Position numbers and translations under genes: made by a program
Assembly (NCBI GenBank): GCA_012959595.1
Contig: DUCW01000036.1
Span: forward strand, 14,203 to 32,260
Direction of reading: 5' to 3'
DNA from: Gemmatimonadota bacterium
GTDB lineage: Bacteria; Gemmatimonadota; Gemmatimonadetes; Longimicrobiales; Gaopeijiaceae
DNA: 18,058 bases
The notes under the pieces: generated by a model
Told to the model about the DNA's origin: nothing
Seen by the model: the letters and a program-made list of their open reading frames with translations, nothing else
The model's database searches: none
Part shown: positions 7,686 to 14,847 of the stretch, in pieces
Layout: every line of letters starts with the position of its first letter
Position numbering within the stretch: the stretch's first letter is position 1

Positions 7686-9005
7686 TTAACTGATTCGTCG
7701 CATACGTGCAGCAAACGAACCGTCAAAACCAAAGATTTGAGGAACCACTGAAAGTTGACCTTTGGAATCCAAGTATCTGCTATCAACCCCCTTTCCAGGC
7801 TCTAGCTGAAAACAGGAATATGTACGAAGAAAACGCTCGATCTGATGGTTGTTTTCTTCCAACTCTAAACTGCAGGTTGAATAGACTAAAATTCCACCAA
7901 TAGGGACTAGCTTAACCATGCTGTCGAGGATCTTGGTTTGGCGGCACACCATTTCATTCAGATTTTCCTCCGTAATCTTCCAGCGAATGTCTGGATTTCT
8001 TCTTAGGGTTCCAGTTCCGGTACATGGAACATCGACAAGAATGGCTCCTGATTCTGCTATTACTGGTTGGTAAACGTCCCCTTGAACTATATGGACTTCA
8101 AAAGAAACATTCGCTGACTCTGACTCTTTTAATCTTTGCAAATTGTCACCTAGAAGCTCTAGTCTATTGAACGAACGGTCGACAGCTAGAACAAAATGTC
8201 CTTTTGCAGCCAAAGCCATAGTTTTTCCTCCTGGTGCTGCACAAAAATCAACAATCCTGTCGGCGACTCCTATATCCATATAAGCTGGAACAAGTGCCGC
8301 TGCAGGATCTTGAACCATAGAGGGAATCACCGTCATAGCCTTTCCCAGTGAACCTGATGTCTTAAGCATAATGCAGGACGTCCCCTCAACTTCCTCGGCC
8401 GTAATTCCAAACCTCTTGAGCCTTGCTACTGCTTCATCGGGATCACTTTGTAAACAATTTAGAAAGATCGGTGGGACTTGATTATTAGCATCCACCAAAT
8501 GGCAAACTTCTTCGACAGACCATCTGCTCAACCAGCGTTTTACCAGCCAAGTTGGATGTGAACCCCATGTTGACAGATAGGCAACTGGATCGGCTCGTTT
8601 ATCAGGGAAATTCTCTTGACCGCCATCTTTATTCGCAGCAGATCGCAACACGGCGTTTACAAATCCTGTCGCCGACTTCCCCACTTTTTTGGCCAATTCC
8701 ACAGCCTGAGAAACAGCTGCATATTGTGGGACCCCATGCATATAAAGGGTCTCGTACAAACCAATCCTCAAAACGTCTTTTACTGCTGGATCAACGCTAT
8801 CGAAACCACGTCTTATGTTAGGGTGAAGTAGATAATCTATTCGACCTCGAAACCTCTGGATTCCATAAGCCATCTCTCGACACCAGGCTTTGTCCTTTTG
8901 AACAAGCACCGTTGTCTCTTCCTCAAAAGACCGATCAAGACGCCTTCCACGACGAACAGCTGAAAGAATATTCCATACGACTTTTCTACTTTGAGTTAGA
9001 ACCAC
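7686..9005 (-). CDS. rsmB: 16S rRNA (cytosine-967-C5)-methyltransferase RsmB
   Basis: RsmB (Sun/Fmu) methylates C967 of 16S rRNA using SAM. The 439-residue protein has the expected two parts. An N-terminal NusB-like RNA-binding helical domain spans residues about 1-130. A C-terminal Rossmann methyltransferase starts near 225, with the SAM loop DFCAAPGGK (253-261), motif IV DVPCTGTGTLRRNPD (release Cys C328) and motif VI STCS (catalytic Cys C378). The GTG start at 9005 lies 5 nt after the thiG stop. In many bacteria rsmB directly follows fmt; here thiE/tenI, thiS and thiG sit between them. It is the last gene of the right-hand block before the inverted DUF3500 gene. The gene looks intact. Confidence 0.96.
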   Translation of the reverse strand: MVLTQSRKVVWNILSAVRRGRRLDRSFEEETTVLVQKDKAWCREMAYGIQRFRGRIDYLLHPNIRRGFDSVDPAVKDVLRIGLYETLYMHGVPQYAAVSQAVELAKKVGKSATGFVNAVLRSAANKDGGQENFPDKRADPVAYLSTWGSHPTWLVKRWLSRWSVEEVCHLVDANNQVPPIFLNCLQSDPDEAVARLKRFGITAEEVEGTSCIMLKTSGSLGKAMTVIPSMVQDPAAALVPAYMDIGVADRIVDFCAAPGGKTMALAAKGHFVLAVDRSFNRLELLGDNLQRLKESESANVSFEVHIVQGDVYQPVIAESGAILVDVPCTGTGTLRRNPDIRWKITEENLNEMVCRQTKILDSMVKLVPIGGILVYSTCSLELEENNHQIERFLRTYSCFQLEPGKGVDSRYLDSKGQLSVVPQIFGFDGSFAARMRRIS

Positions 9006-9010
9006 CCTAG

Positions 9011-9793
9011 TCAGTCCAACATACCTTTGGTTGGAGAAGAGGGGACCGCTATTTCTTTCGCTTGCATTCCTCCCGAAAGATACGAATACCGCCCCGCTTT
9101 AATCGCCAAGCACATTGCTTTAGCCATCATAACTGGATCATCGGCCAGAGCAATTGCAGTATTCATAAGGACCCCATCTACTCCTTGTTCCATTGTTATA
9201 CACGCATGAGAAGCCAGTCCCACTCCAGCATCGACAATGATGGGGACTTCACATCGCCTTTTGATTTCTCTTATAAAGTAAGGGTTTACTATACCTAACC
9301 CACTTCCTATGGGACTAGCTAAAGGCATGACTGCTACACAACCAACATCCTCAAGACGAAGAGCGGTAATCAAATCGTCGTTAGTGTATGCCATCACCTT
9401 GAAACCATCCGCTACCAAGATTTTAGCCGCTTCAATTGTGGCTTGAGTATCAGGCAATAGAGTGGATTCATCTCCAATGACTTCTAGCTTAAGCCACTCA
9501 CTGAAACCGGCTGCTCTCGCAAGATTGGCATACCTGAGAGCATCTTTCACATTATAACATCCAGCAGTATTTGGTAGTAGAAAAAATTCATCAAGATCCA
9601 AATGAAACAGGATCCCCTCGTCCTTAGTCCTATCTAGATCTATTCTTCTTACTGCAACAGTGACCATGGCCGTCTCCGAAGCTCTAATGGCCTCTACCAT
9701 GGTTTCATTGTCCGGATATTTCCCAGTTCCCACAAACAATCTAGAATTGAAAATCTTGTTACCTATCTCCAGCTGATCTTCCGGTTGCGTCAT
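9011..9793 (-). CDS. thiG: Thiazole synthase ThiG
   Basis: ThiG builds the thiazole phosphate ring of thiamine from 1-deoxyxylulose 5-phosphate, dehydroglycine and the sulfur carried by ThiS-thiocarboxylate. The 260-residue TIM barrel shows GTGKYPDN near residue 22, LPNTAGC at 73-79, the Schiff-base lysine in LKLEV (K102), a MPLASPIGSG phosphate loop and IIVDAGVG near residue 190. I chose ATG 9793 because a perfect GGAGGAGG lies 5 nt upstream; a TTG at 9811 would add six residues and start inside thiS. Neither ThiO nor ThiH, which supply dehydroglycine, nor ThiF, which charges ThiS, is encoded in the window. Confidence 0.97.
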   Translation of the reverse strand: MTQPEDQLEIGNKIFNSRLFVGTGKYPDNETMVEAIRASETAMVTVAVRRIDLDRTKDEGILFHLDLDEFFLLPNTAGCYNVKDALRYANLARAAGFSEWLKLEVIGDESTLLPDTQATIEAAKILVADGFKVMAYTNDDLITALRLEDVGCVAVMPLASPIGSGLGIVNPYFIREIKRRCEVPIIVDAGVGLASHACITMEQGVDGVLMNTAIALADDPVMMAKAMCLAIKAGRYSYLSGGMQAKEIAVPSSPTKGMLD

Positions 9794-9794
9794 C

Positions 9795-10052
9795 TCATCC
9801 TCCTCCAACAAAATGCACTAGTTCCACCTGATCTCCATGGCAGATCTCGATTTCACTAAAACGTTCTCTACTTATGATCACAGCATTTAACTCAACCACT
9901 AAAAGTAATGGATTGAGATCGAGTGACTCTATGAATTTGGAGATGGAAAGTCCTTTTGAAATCTCCTGACTCTCTCCGTTTACTCTAGCCTGAATTTTAT
10001 CGCTTTCACTCGTCATCAGTATTAGACCATGTTGAATTAACTTTGAATTCAC
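9795..10052 (-). CDS. thiS: Sulfur-carrier protein ThiS
   Basis: A small ubiquitin-fold protein of up to 85 residues ending in VGGG. The terminal Gly-Gly is adenylated and thiocarboxylated so that ThiS can hand sulfur to ThiG. The core ARVNGE...VELNAVIISRERF...GDQVELVHFVGGG matches the family. The start is ambiguous. GTG 10052 overlaps the upstream stop as GTGA, in line with other junctions here. ATG 10016 would give a 73-residue protein, closer to the usual 66-70. No strong ribosome-binding site precedes either, so coupling to the upstream gene is likely. The stop lies 1 nt before the thiG ATG. Confidence 0.93.
   Translation of the reverse strand: MNSKLIQHGLILMTSESDKIQARVNGESQEISKGLSISKFIESLDLNPLLLVVELNAVIISRERFSEIEICHGDQVELVHFVGGG
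9799..9806 (-). promoter_or_regulatory. Shine-Dalgarno of thiG embedded in the thiS Gly-Gly-Gly codons
   Basis: On the minus strand GGAGGAGG occupies 9806-9799, 5 nt before the thiG ATG at 9793. The same bases are the GGA-GGA-GGA codons for the functional C-terminal glycines of ThiS. This decides the thiG start and ties thiG translation to the thiS tail. Confidence 0.8.
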
Positions 10053-10663
10053 CAGTAATTATGCCGATAAGATAGAACCGCTTCTGGTGGGGAGGGAGTC
10101 CCCCAAATATCTCCGAGAACTGCTACACCTTTTGCTCCTGCATTCAACAATGTTGAAACATTATCCGATGTTACTCCACCTATTGCTATTATCGGGATTC
10201 CCACTTGGTTACTTAATTCCTGTAGGGGTTCTAATCCCAGTGGAGCACAATCAGGGTGAGAGGCCGTCCTAAAAATAGAACCCAAGAATAGATAATCGAC
10301 CCCCTCCGCAGCCACATCAACACCCTCCTGGACACTGTGGACTGACCTCCCCACGATTTTCTCTAGACCAAGAATCTTACGCACTGTTCGAGGCCTCAAA
10401 GATCGCACACCCAGATGGACCCCGTCTAATTGATGGATCAAAGCAAGATCAACCCTATCGTTTATTACAAATCTCGTTCCGTTCGATTTAGCTATCGGCG
10501 ACAATGCACCAGCGAATTCCAAAAGTTTCTTGGGAGATGTATAGGGACCTCTTAGGTGAAACACGTCTGGAATTCCAGATTGTAATATCTCAACTGCATG
10601 TTCCAGGAAATATTTGTTTCTTAAGGCTGCATCATCTGTAACAACATGAAAATCCGCGGTCAT
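10049..10663 (-). CDS. ThiE/TenI-family protein, probably TenI-like thiazole tautomerase or thiamine-phosphate synthase
   Basis: A 204-residue TIM-barrel protein of the ThiE/TenI family. It has FVINDRVDLAL (65-75), GVHLGVRSL (81-89), GRSVHSVQEG (105-114) and a phosphate-binding IPIIAIGG...GAKGVAVLGDI C-terminal half. ThiE joins the pyrimidine and thiazole moieties of thiamine; TenI aromatises the ThiG product. Here the usual ThiE 'LQLREK' strand reads FHLRGPY, and the ThiE 'PTxTK' pyrophosphate-binding block reads RTASHPD, without the lysine. The SVHS motif (H109) resembles the TenI catalytic-His region. With thiS and thiG directly downstream, a TenI-like role is favoured, but ThiE is not excluded. 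ATG 10663 overlaps the fmt stop (ATGA); a longer reading from 10711 would lie inside fmt. Confidence 0.85.
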   Translation of the reverse strand: MTADFHVVTDDAALRNKYFLEHAVEILQSGIPDVFHLRGPYTSPKKLLEFAGALSPIAKSNGTRFVINDRVDLALIHQLDGVHLGVRSLRPRTVRKILGLEKIVGRSVHSVQEGVDVAAEGVDYLFLGSIFRTASHPDCAPLGLEPLQELSNQVGIPIIAIGGVTSDNVSTLLNAGAKGVAVLGDIWGTPSPPEAVLSYRHNYW

Positions 10664-11594
10664 TGAAATCTCTGACCTGCCTCGGTTCCTCGGCCACGTA
10701 TCCACGAACAAGCACTCATCCTTTTTTTCCCAGGAGGTTGAATTTGCTGAATTTCCAAAACTCCTTGACCCGTAGCCACTTTAAGACCAGAGGTTGAATT
10801 TGCCTCCAATACGGTCCCAGGCAATACACCCGAAACTGATTCTGTAGAAGGAATTGCCTTGAATAGTTTGGTAGGTTTATCCATCAGAACCGACCAGGCA
10901 CCTGGAAGTCTATCCATTCCCCTTATCAAGTGAGCAATCGACGAGGCTCGCTGCGACCAATCTATACGAGCCATACCTTTATCAATCTTAGGGGCATAGG
11001 TGACAATCGACTCATCCTGTACTTCACCCCTTAACGGTCCATTTTCCAGAGGTTCCAGTGCTCTTCCCAAGGCTTCAGCTCCCAATACAGCTAACCTTTT
11101 TTCCAAGTCGTATGCAGTGTCAGTTACCCGTATTTTTTCTCTCAACTGAAAAAGGATCGGTCCAGCATCCATTTCTTCTACCATGTGCATGACCGTTACG
11201 CCTGACTCTGTGAATCCTCTGATAATTGCCCAATTGATCGGTGCTGCCCCTCTAAGTAAGGGCAACAGCGAGGCATGGACATTGATACATCCTAATGGAA
11301 ACATTTCTAGTATAGACTTTGTGATCTTTTTCCCATAAGCAACCACTACGCAAGCATCTGCCCTTGTTGCCCCTAAAGCTCCTTCAAATCCTGGATCGCT
11401 CAGGTCTTCTGGTTCTAATATCAAAAGTCATTACGTAAGGCTTCATCCTTGACAGCAGTACTACGAAGGCTCCGTCCTCTTCCTGCCGGGCGGTCTGGTG
11501 GAGTCACCACACCGACTACCTGATGCCCATTTGCAACTAAGCACCGTAAAGATGGAACAGCGAACCCTGGAGCCCCCCAAAATAAAATTCTCAC
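10660..11594 (-). CDS. fmt: Methionyl-tRNA formyltransferase Fmt, disrupted by one frameshift near 11423-11426
   Basis: Fmt formylates initiator Met-tRNA using 10-formyl-THF. GTG 11594 overlaps the def stop (GTGA). The first frame encodes 57 residues (ILFWGAPGFAVPSL, DRPAGRG) and stops at TGA 11423-11421. The remainder, in the -1 frame, begins ILEPEDL and holds the catalytic block GCINVHASLLP, MDAGPI, a GKKRMSA block and GRG. Adding one T to the four-T run (11426-11423) joins them as NDF-L-ILEPE. The repaired protein is 311 residues with N105, H107 and D143, one off the E. coli catalytic N106, H108, D144. The C-terminal OB-like domain is present. The def-fmt pairing is classic. An error in the sequence is most likely; a real inactivation or a -1 ribosomal slip are alternatives. 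Confidence 0.93.
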
Positions 11595-12112
11595 CGTGCT
11601 CGCTCCTCTTCCTGATTTTTCTTCCATTTTTTCAACAGAAATTTTCTTTTTAGAGGAGTGACCCTATCGAAAAAAAGGATGCCGTCTAAATGGTCAATTT
11701 CATGTTGAATGACCCTACTCAACAATCCTTCAGCTTCTAACTCATTAGTTCTACCCAGCTCATCTTGAGCCCTAACGACTATGTGAGCTGGGCGTTTCAC
11801 TACTTCTTCCATGCCGGGAATACTCAAACATCCTTCCGTAGCTTTTTCTTCAGTTTTGCTGGACTCCAAAACCACTGGATTAATTAGCGTTAATCTCTGC
11901 GATTCTGAGTCATCTGCTCTGCTGAGGTCCATCACACAAACTCTTAGTGAAACGCTTATTTGTGGTGCTGCTATTCCGATTCCTTCGGCATAATACATTG
12001 TGTCAAAGAGATCTTGAACCAAAGCCTGAGTCTCTTTCCCAAACCTTTCTATTTCCGCCGTTGGTGCACGAAGGACTTCTTCTCCTAATAACACAACCCT
12101 TCGGACTGTCAC
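11591..12112 (-). CDS. def: Peptide deformylase
   Basis: Def removes the formyl group from the N-terminal Met of new proteins, undoing the mark placed by Fmt. The 173-residue protein carries all three metal-site motifs: GIGIAAPQ (44-51), EGCLSIPG with the ligand C95, and QHEIDHLDG with H137, E138 and H141. The C terminus is a Lys/Glu-rich tail of about 20 residues, somewhat longer than the catalytic core needs. The GTG start at 12112 overlaps the yajC stop (GTGA), and its own TGA overlaps the fmt GTG in the same manner. This is a tightly coupled yajC-def-fmt unit. The gene is intact. Confidence 0.97.
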   Translation of the reverse strand: MTVRRVVLLGEEVLRAPTAEIERFGKETQALVQDLFDTMYYAEGIGIAAPQISVSLRVCVMDLSRADDSESQRLTLINPVVLESSKTEEKATEGCLSIPGMEEVVKRPAHIVVRAQDELGRTNELEAEGLLSRVIQHEIDHLDGILFFDRVTPLKRKFLLKKWKKNQEEERAR

Positions 12113-12435
12113 CGTTGTTTCTCTCCAACTTCAATCTTCCGAGAAACCCTAATCCGTTCTACAGCAATCTTGCTCTCCCCAGCTGTCCTGATAATCAAAC
12201 GATCCGGGTCAGCCCGAATCACTTCTCCGACGATCCCTCCACTCGTGACCACTTCGTCACCTGTTCTTATGTTCTGTATCATTTCTTGCTGACGTTTCTG
12301 TTCTTTTCTCTGAGGGCGAATCAGAAGAAAATAAAATATGAAGACAATAGCTATCATATTCAGAAAAAAAACGTACGTTCCGTTTGCTCCCTCACGTGGT
12401 GCCGCTACTACAACGGCTAGTAAAGCTTCATGCAC
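12109..12435 (-). CDS. yajC: Sec translocon accessory subunit YajC
   Basis: YajC is a small inner-membrane protein that associates with SecDF and the SecYEG channel. The 108-residue product has one membrane helix (about residues 22-40) ending in the family signature FLLIRPQRKEQKR, then a small cytoplasmic beta domain with GDEVVTSGGIVGEV. The tgt-yajC adjacency is widespread in bacteria; secD and secF, which often follow, are absent here. The start is GTG 12435, supported by GGAG at 12443-12446 on the minus strand, 7 nt upstream. It lies 64 nt after the tgt stop. Confidence 0.95.
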   Translation of the reverse strand: MHEALLAVVVAAPREGANGTYVFFLNMIAIVFIFYFLLIRPQRKEQKRQQEMIQNIRTGDEVVTSGGIVGEVIRADPDRLIIRTAGESKIAVERIRVSRKIEVGEKQR

Positions 12436-12442
12436 GATATAG

Positions 12443-12446
12443 CTCC
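12443..12446 (-). promoter_or_regulatory. Ribosome-binding site of yajC
   Basis: GGAG lies 7 nt before the GTG at 12435 and supports that non-ATG start. No other in-frame start codon lies close by. Confidence 0.55.
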
Positions 12447-12499
12447 GATTTAGTTAATGTGATAGTTAGACTGAGCAGCTCACAAGACCCCTCAGAATC

Positions 12500-13636
12500 T
12501 CACTTGGCCGCCTTCCTATAGCGCCTCAGCCATCCCTTTGACCATGAATGAAAGCTAGCATCTGCAATCCTCTTCCGGGACTCCTTCGCTAGCTGTACTA
12601 AGAATTGGATGTTATGTATCGAGAGAAGTCGTGCCCCAAACAACTCACCGGAAACAAAAAGATGACGGATGTATGCCCTATCATATTTCTGGCAAGCATA
12701 GCACTCACATTCAGAATCGATAGGGCTTTGGTCTTCTGAGAAACGTGCAGCTCTAAGGTTGATTTGCCCCTCTTCTGTAGACCACGCGGTACCATGCCGT
12801 GCATTTCGGGTTGGTGCAACACAGTCAAACATATCACACCCTCGAGCAATAGCCTCAAGCAAATCATCAGGATATCCTACACCCATTAGATAGCGGGGGA
12901 CGCTAGTTGGAATGACTGCATCCAAAAGCTCTAAGACCCTCCACATATCTTCCTTGTCTTCGCCCACACTTAGGCCGCCTATACCCATCCCATCCCAATC
13001 ACCCAAGTCAAGAAACGACCTGACTTGACTCAACCTCAAACCTTCGAAAACATTACCCTGAAGAACTGGAAACAAACTCTGTGTCACTCCCTGTCTTTTC
13101 CCTTGATTGGATTCAAAATGCTCCCTACACCGCTTGAGCCACCCCAATGTGCGTATATTTGCTGACTCTGCCTCTATCCTACTTACTCCCCCTGGCGGAC
13201 ATTCATCAAAAGCCATGACTACATCTGCACCTAATTGACCTTGGATATCCATAACTCTTTCCGGGGTAAACAAGTGAGACGACCCGTCGATATGACTCTT
13301 GAACACTACACCTTCATCACTGATTTTATTTGTTTTTGCTAAAGAAAAAACTTGATACCCTCCTGAGTCCGTCAGGATGGGACCATCCCAACGCATGAAT
13401 TCATGCAGTCCACCTAAACGTTGGACCAGATCCTCCCCTGGCCTGAGATATAAGTGATAGGTATTCGCAAGGATCATAGACGTACCGATATCCAGGAGCT
13501 CTTCTGGAGCGATACCCTTAACAGCACCATTGGTGCCTACAGGCATAAAAACCGGTGTCTCTACCTCTCCATGAGGAGTGCAAAATGTACCAGATCTAGC
13601 AGATCCCAAAGTACTATGTAACGTATATTTGAACAT
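12500..13636 (-). CDS. tgt: tRNA-guanine transglycosylase Tgt
   Basis: Tgt swaps G34 of GUN-anticodon tRNAs (Asp, Asn, His, Tyr) for preQ1 in queuosine synthesis. The 378-residue protein has DSGGYQVFSL with the general-base Asp (D90), GIGGLSVGE near residue 218, and FDCVAPTRNARHG with the nucleophile D271. The zinc site is CEC-x2-C (C310, C312, C315) plus H341. Length matches bacterial Tgt. QueA, the next enzyme in the pathway, is encoded immediately upstream across a 101-nt gap. The preQ1 biosynthesis genes (queC, queD, queE, queF) are not in the window. ATG 13636. Confidence 0.97.
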   Translation of the reverse strand: MFKYTLHSTLGSARSGTFCTPHGEVETPVFMPVGTNGAVKGIAPEELLDIGTSMILANTYHLYLRPGEDLVQRLGGLHEFMRWDGPILTDSGGYQVFSLAKTNKISDEGVVFKSHIDGSSHLFTPERVMDIQGQLGADVVMAFDECPPGGVSRIEAESANIRTLGWLKRCREHFESNQGKRQGVTQSLFPVLQGNVFEGLRLSQVRSFLDLGDWDGMGIGGLSVGEDKEDMWRVLELLDAVIPTSVPRYLMGVGYPDDLLEAIARGCDMFDCVAPTRNARHGTAWSTEEGQINLRAARFSEDQSPIDSECECYACQKYDRAYIRHLFVSGELFGARLLSIHNIQFLVQLAKESRKRIADASFHSWSKGWLRRYRKAAK

Positions 13637-13737
13637 TCTCTACATATCTCATCAATAGCCAAGCGGTACCAACTGCTCCCCAGAACCGTGAACTTGTATT
13701 TCAAGTTGGACTTTCAACTTACAATCTCAATTGCAAT
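13637..13737 (-). other. queA-tgt intergenic spacer with two mutually exclusive short hairpins
   Basis: The 101-nt spacer is one of the longest in the minus-strand block. In plus coordinates, AACTTG (13691-13696) can pair with CAAGTT (13702-13707). Overlapping this, AAGTTG (13703-13708) can pair with CAACTT (13715-13720). Each is a 6-bp stem with a 5-6 nt loop, and the two exclude each other. There is no U-tract, and I see no preQ1-riboswitch core. A role in tgt expression is speculative. Confidence 0.3.
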
Positions 13738-14847
13738 CTATTCAATGACCATTGCATCTCCGTAAGAATAGAAACGATATCTCTTTCTGATTGCCTCTCC
13801 GTAAGCTCTTCTTAGTGTTTCATATCCACAAAATGAAGCTACCAACATCATAAGCGTCGACCTAGGTAGATGAAAATTCGTTATGAGACCATCAATCATT
13901 ATACATTCTTGAGGCGGCCTAATAAATAGATCCGTTTCTCCTGGCCCCGGTCTAACCACGCCACCCTTTTCAGCACTTTCTAACGTTCTGACCACAGTAG
14001 TCCCTACTGCCCAAATACGCCTACCTTCTGACTTAGCCTTATTCACGATTTCTGCAGTACTTATGGGTACTAAATAACTCTCTGTGTGCATATGGTGGTT
14101 TTCCAATTCGGCCACCCCAACAGGCCTGAATGTTCCTACTCCGACATCTAGCGTAATTGGTACGCGTTGTACTCCTTTGAGATCAATTTCATCCAACAAA
14201 TTAGGAGTGAAATGTAGCCCCGCTGTAGGTGCCGCTACAGATCCAAGCTTCTTGGAGTAAACCGTTTGGTAACGATCTCGATCAAGCGGTTCTTCCTCCC
14301 TATTCAAATAAGGAGGCAAGGGCATACGACCATGTTTTTCCAAGGCTTTTTCTAGAGTGTCTTCAGAAATCAGGCGGACCAAACGATTTCCTCCAGGAAG
14401 AATATCCAAAATCTCTACATGAAGGTCATCACCTACTTGGACAATTCGTCCTGGTTTCAATTTTTTTCCAGGACGGACCAAGGCCTCCCAAACTCTCACC
14501 TCAGAGAAAGATTCAACCCCACCCAGGTTTGAATGAAATACGGAAGAGGTAATCGACCCAGTCCACGGCTTTAACAGTAACACTTCACAGTGAGCACCTG
14601 TCGGTTTGCGTCCCACAAGTCTGGAAGGAATGACTTTAGTTTCATTTACTACGAGAACATCGCCCGATCGAAATAAGTCAACCAAATCTCGAAACATGAA
14701 GTGTCTCTGAATCTTTCTCGATCTTGAAACCACAAGAAGTTTGCTCTGATCTCTACGGTCTGTCGGATAACTAGCAACCAATTCAGGGGGGAGGTCATAA
14801 TCATAATCTGAAAGCCGTGTGCCTCTTGTTACACCCCTGTCAGTCAA
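13738..14847 (-). CDS. queA: S-adenosylmethionine:tRNA ribosyltransferase-isomerase QueA
   Basis: QueA transfers and isomerises the ribosyl moiety of SAM onto preQ1-tRNA to give epoxyqueuosine. The 369-residue product has the N-terminal LSDYDYDLPPELVA block, VLVVNETKVIPSRL near 66, AAPTAGLHFT at about 209-218, TTVVRTLES, and NFHLPRSTLMMLV near 325. All are QueA hallmarks. No ATG or GTG occurs in the N-terminal region, so the start is most likely TTG 14847, overlapping the ruvB end by 8 nt with GGA about 5 nt upstream. Upstream ruvB and downstream tgt make a ruv-que transcription unit likely. The gene looks intact. Confidence 0.96.
   Translation of the reverse strand: MTDRGVTRGTRLSDYDYDLPPELVASYPTDRRDQSKLLVVSRSRKIQRHFMFRDLVDLFRSGDVLVVNETKVIPSRLVGRKPTGAHCEVLLLKPWTGSITSSVFHSNLGGVESFSEVRVWEALVRPGKKLKPGRIVQVGDDLHVEILDILPGGNRLVRLISEDTLEKALEKHGRMPLPPYLNREEEPLDRDRYQTVYSKKLGSVAAPTAGLHFTPNLLDEIDLKGVQRVPITLDVGVGTFRPVGVAELENHHMHTESYLVPISTAEIVNKAKSEGRRIWAVGTTVVRTLESAEKGGVVRPGPGETDLFIRPPQECIMIDGLITNFHLPRSTLMMLVASFCGYETLRRAYGEAIRKRYRFYSYGDAMVIE

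Noticed and set aside
11415..11430. A programmed prfB-style frameshift in fmt, prompted by a TTT-TGA context.
   Set aside because: prfB shifts +1, and the +1 frame here does not continue Fmt; only the -1 frame does. No stimulatory element was seen.
13638..13662. A stretch reading ATAGCCAAGCGGTA that matches the D-arm side of bacterial tRNA-Gln.
   Set aside because: The D-stem partner, anticodon arm, T-loop and a matching acceptor strand are all missing, so it is not a functional tRNA; chance or a remnant at most.
13637..13737. Possible preQ1 riboswitch before tgt.
   Set aside because: No recognisable preQ1-I or II core sequence was seen; only short A/T-rich stems.
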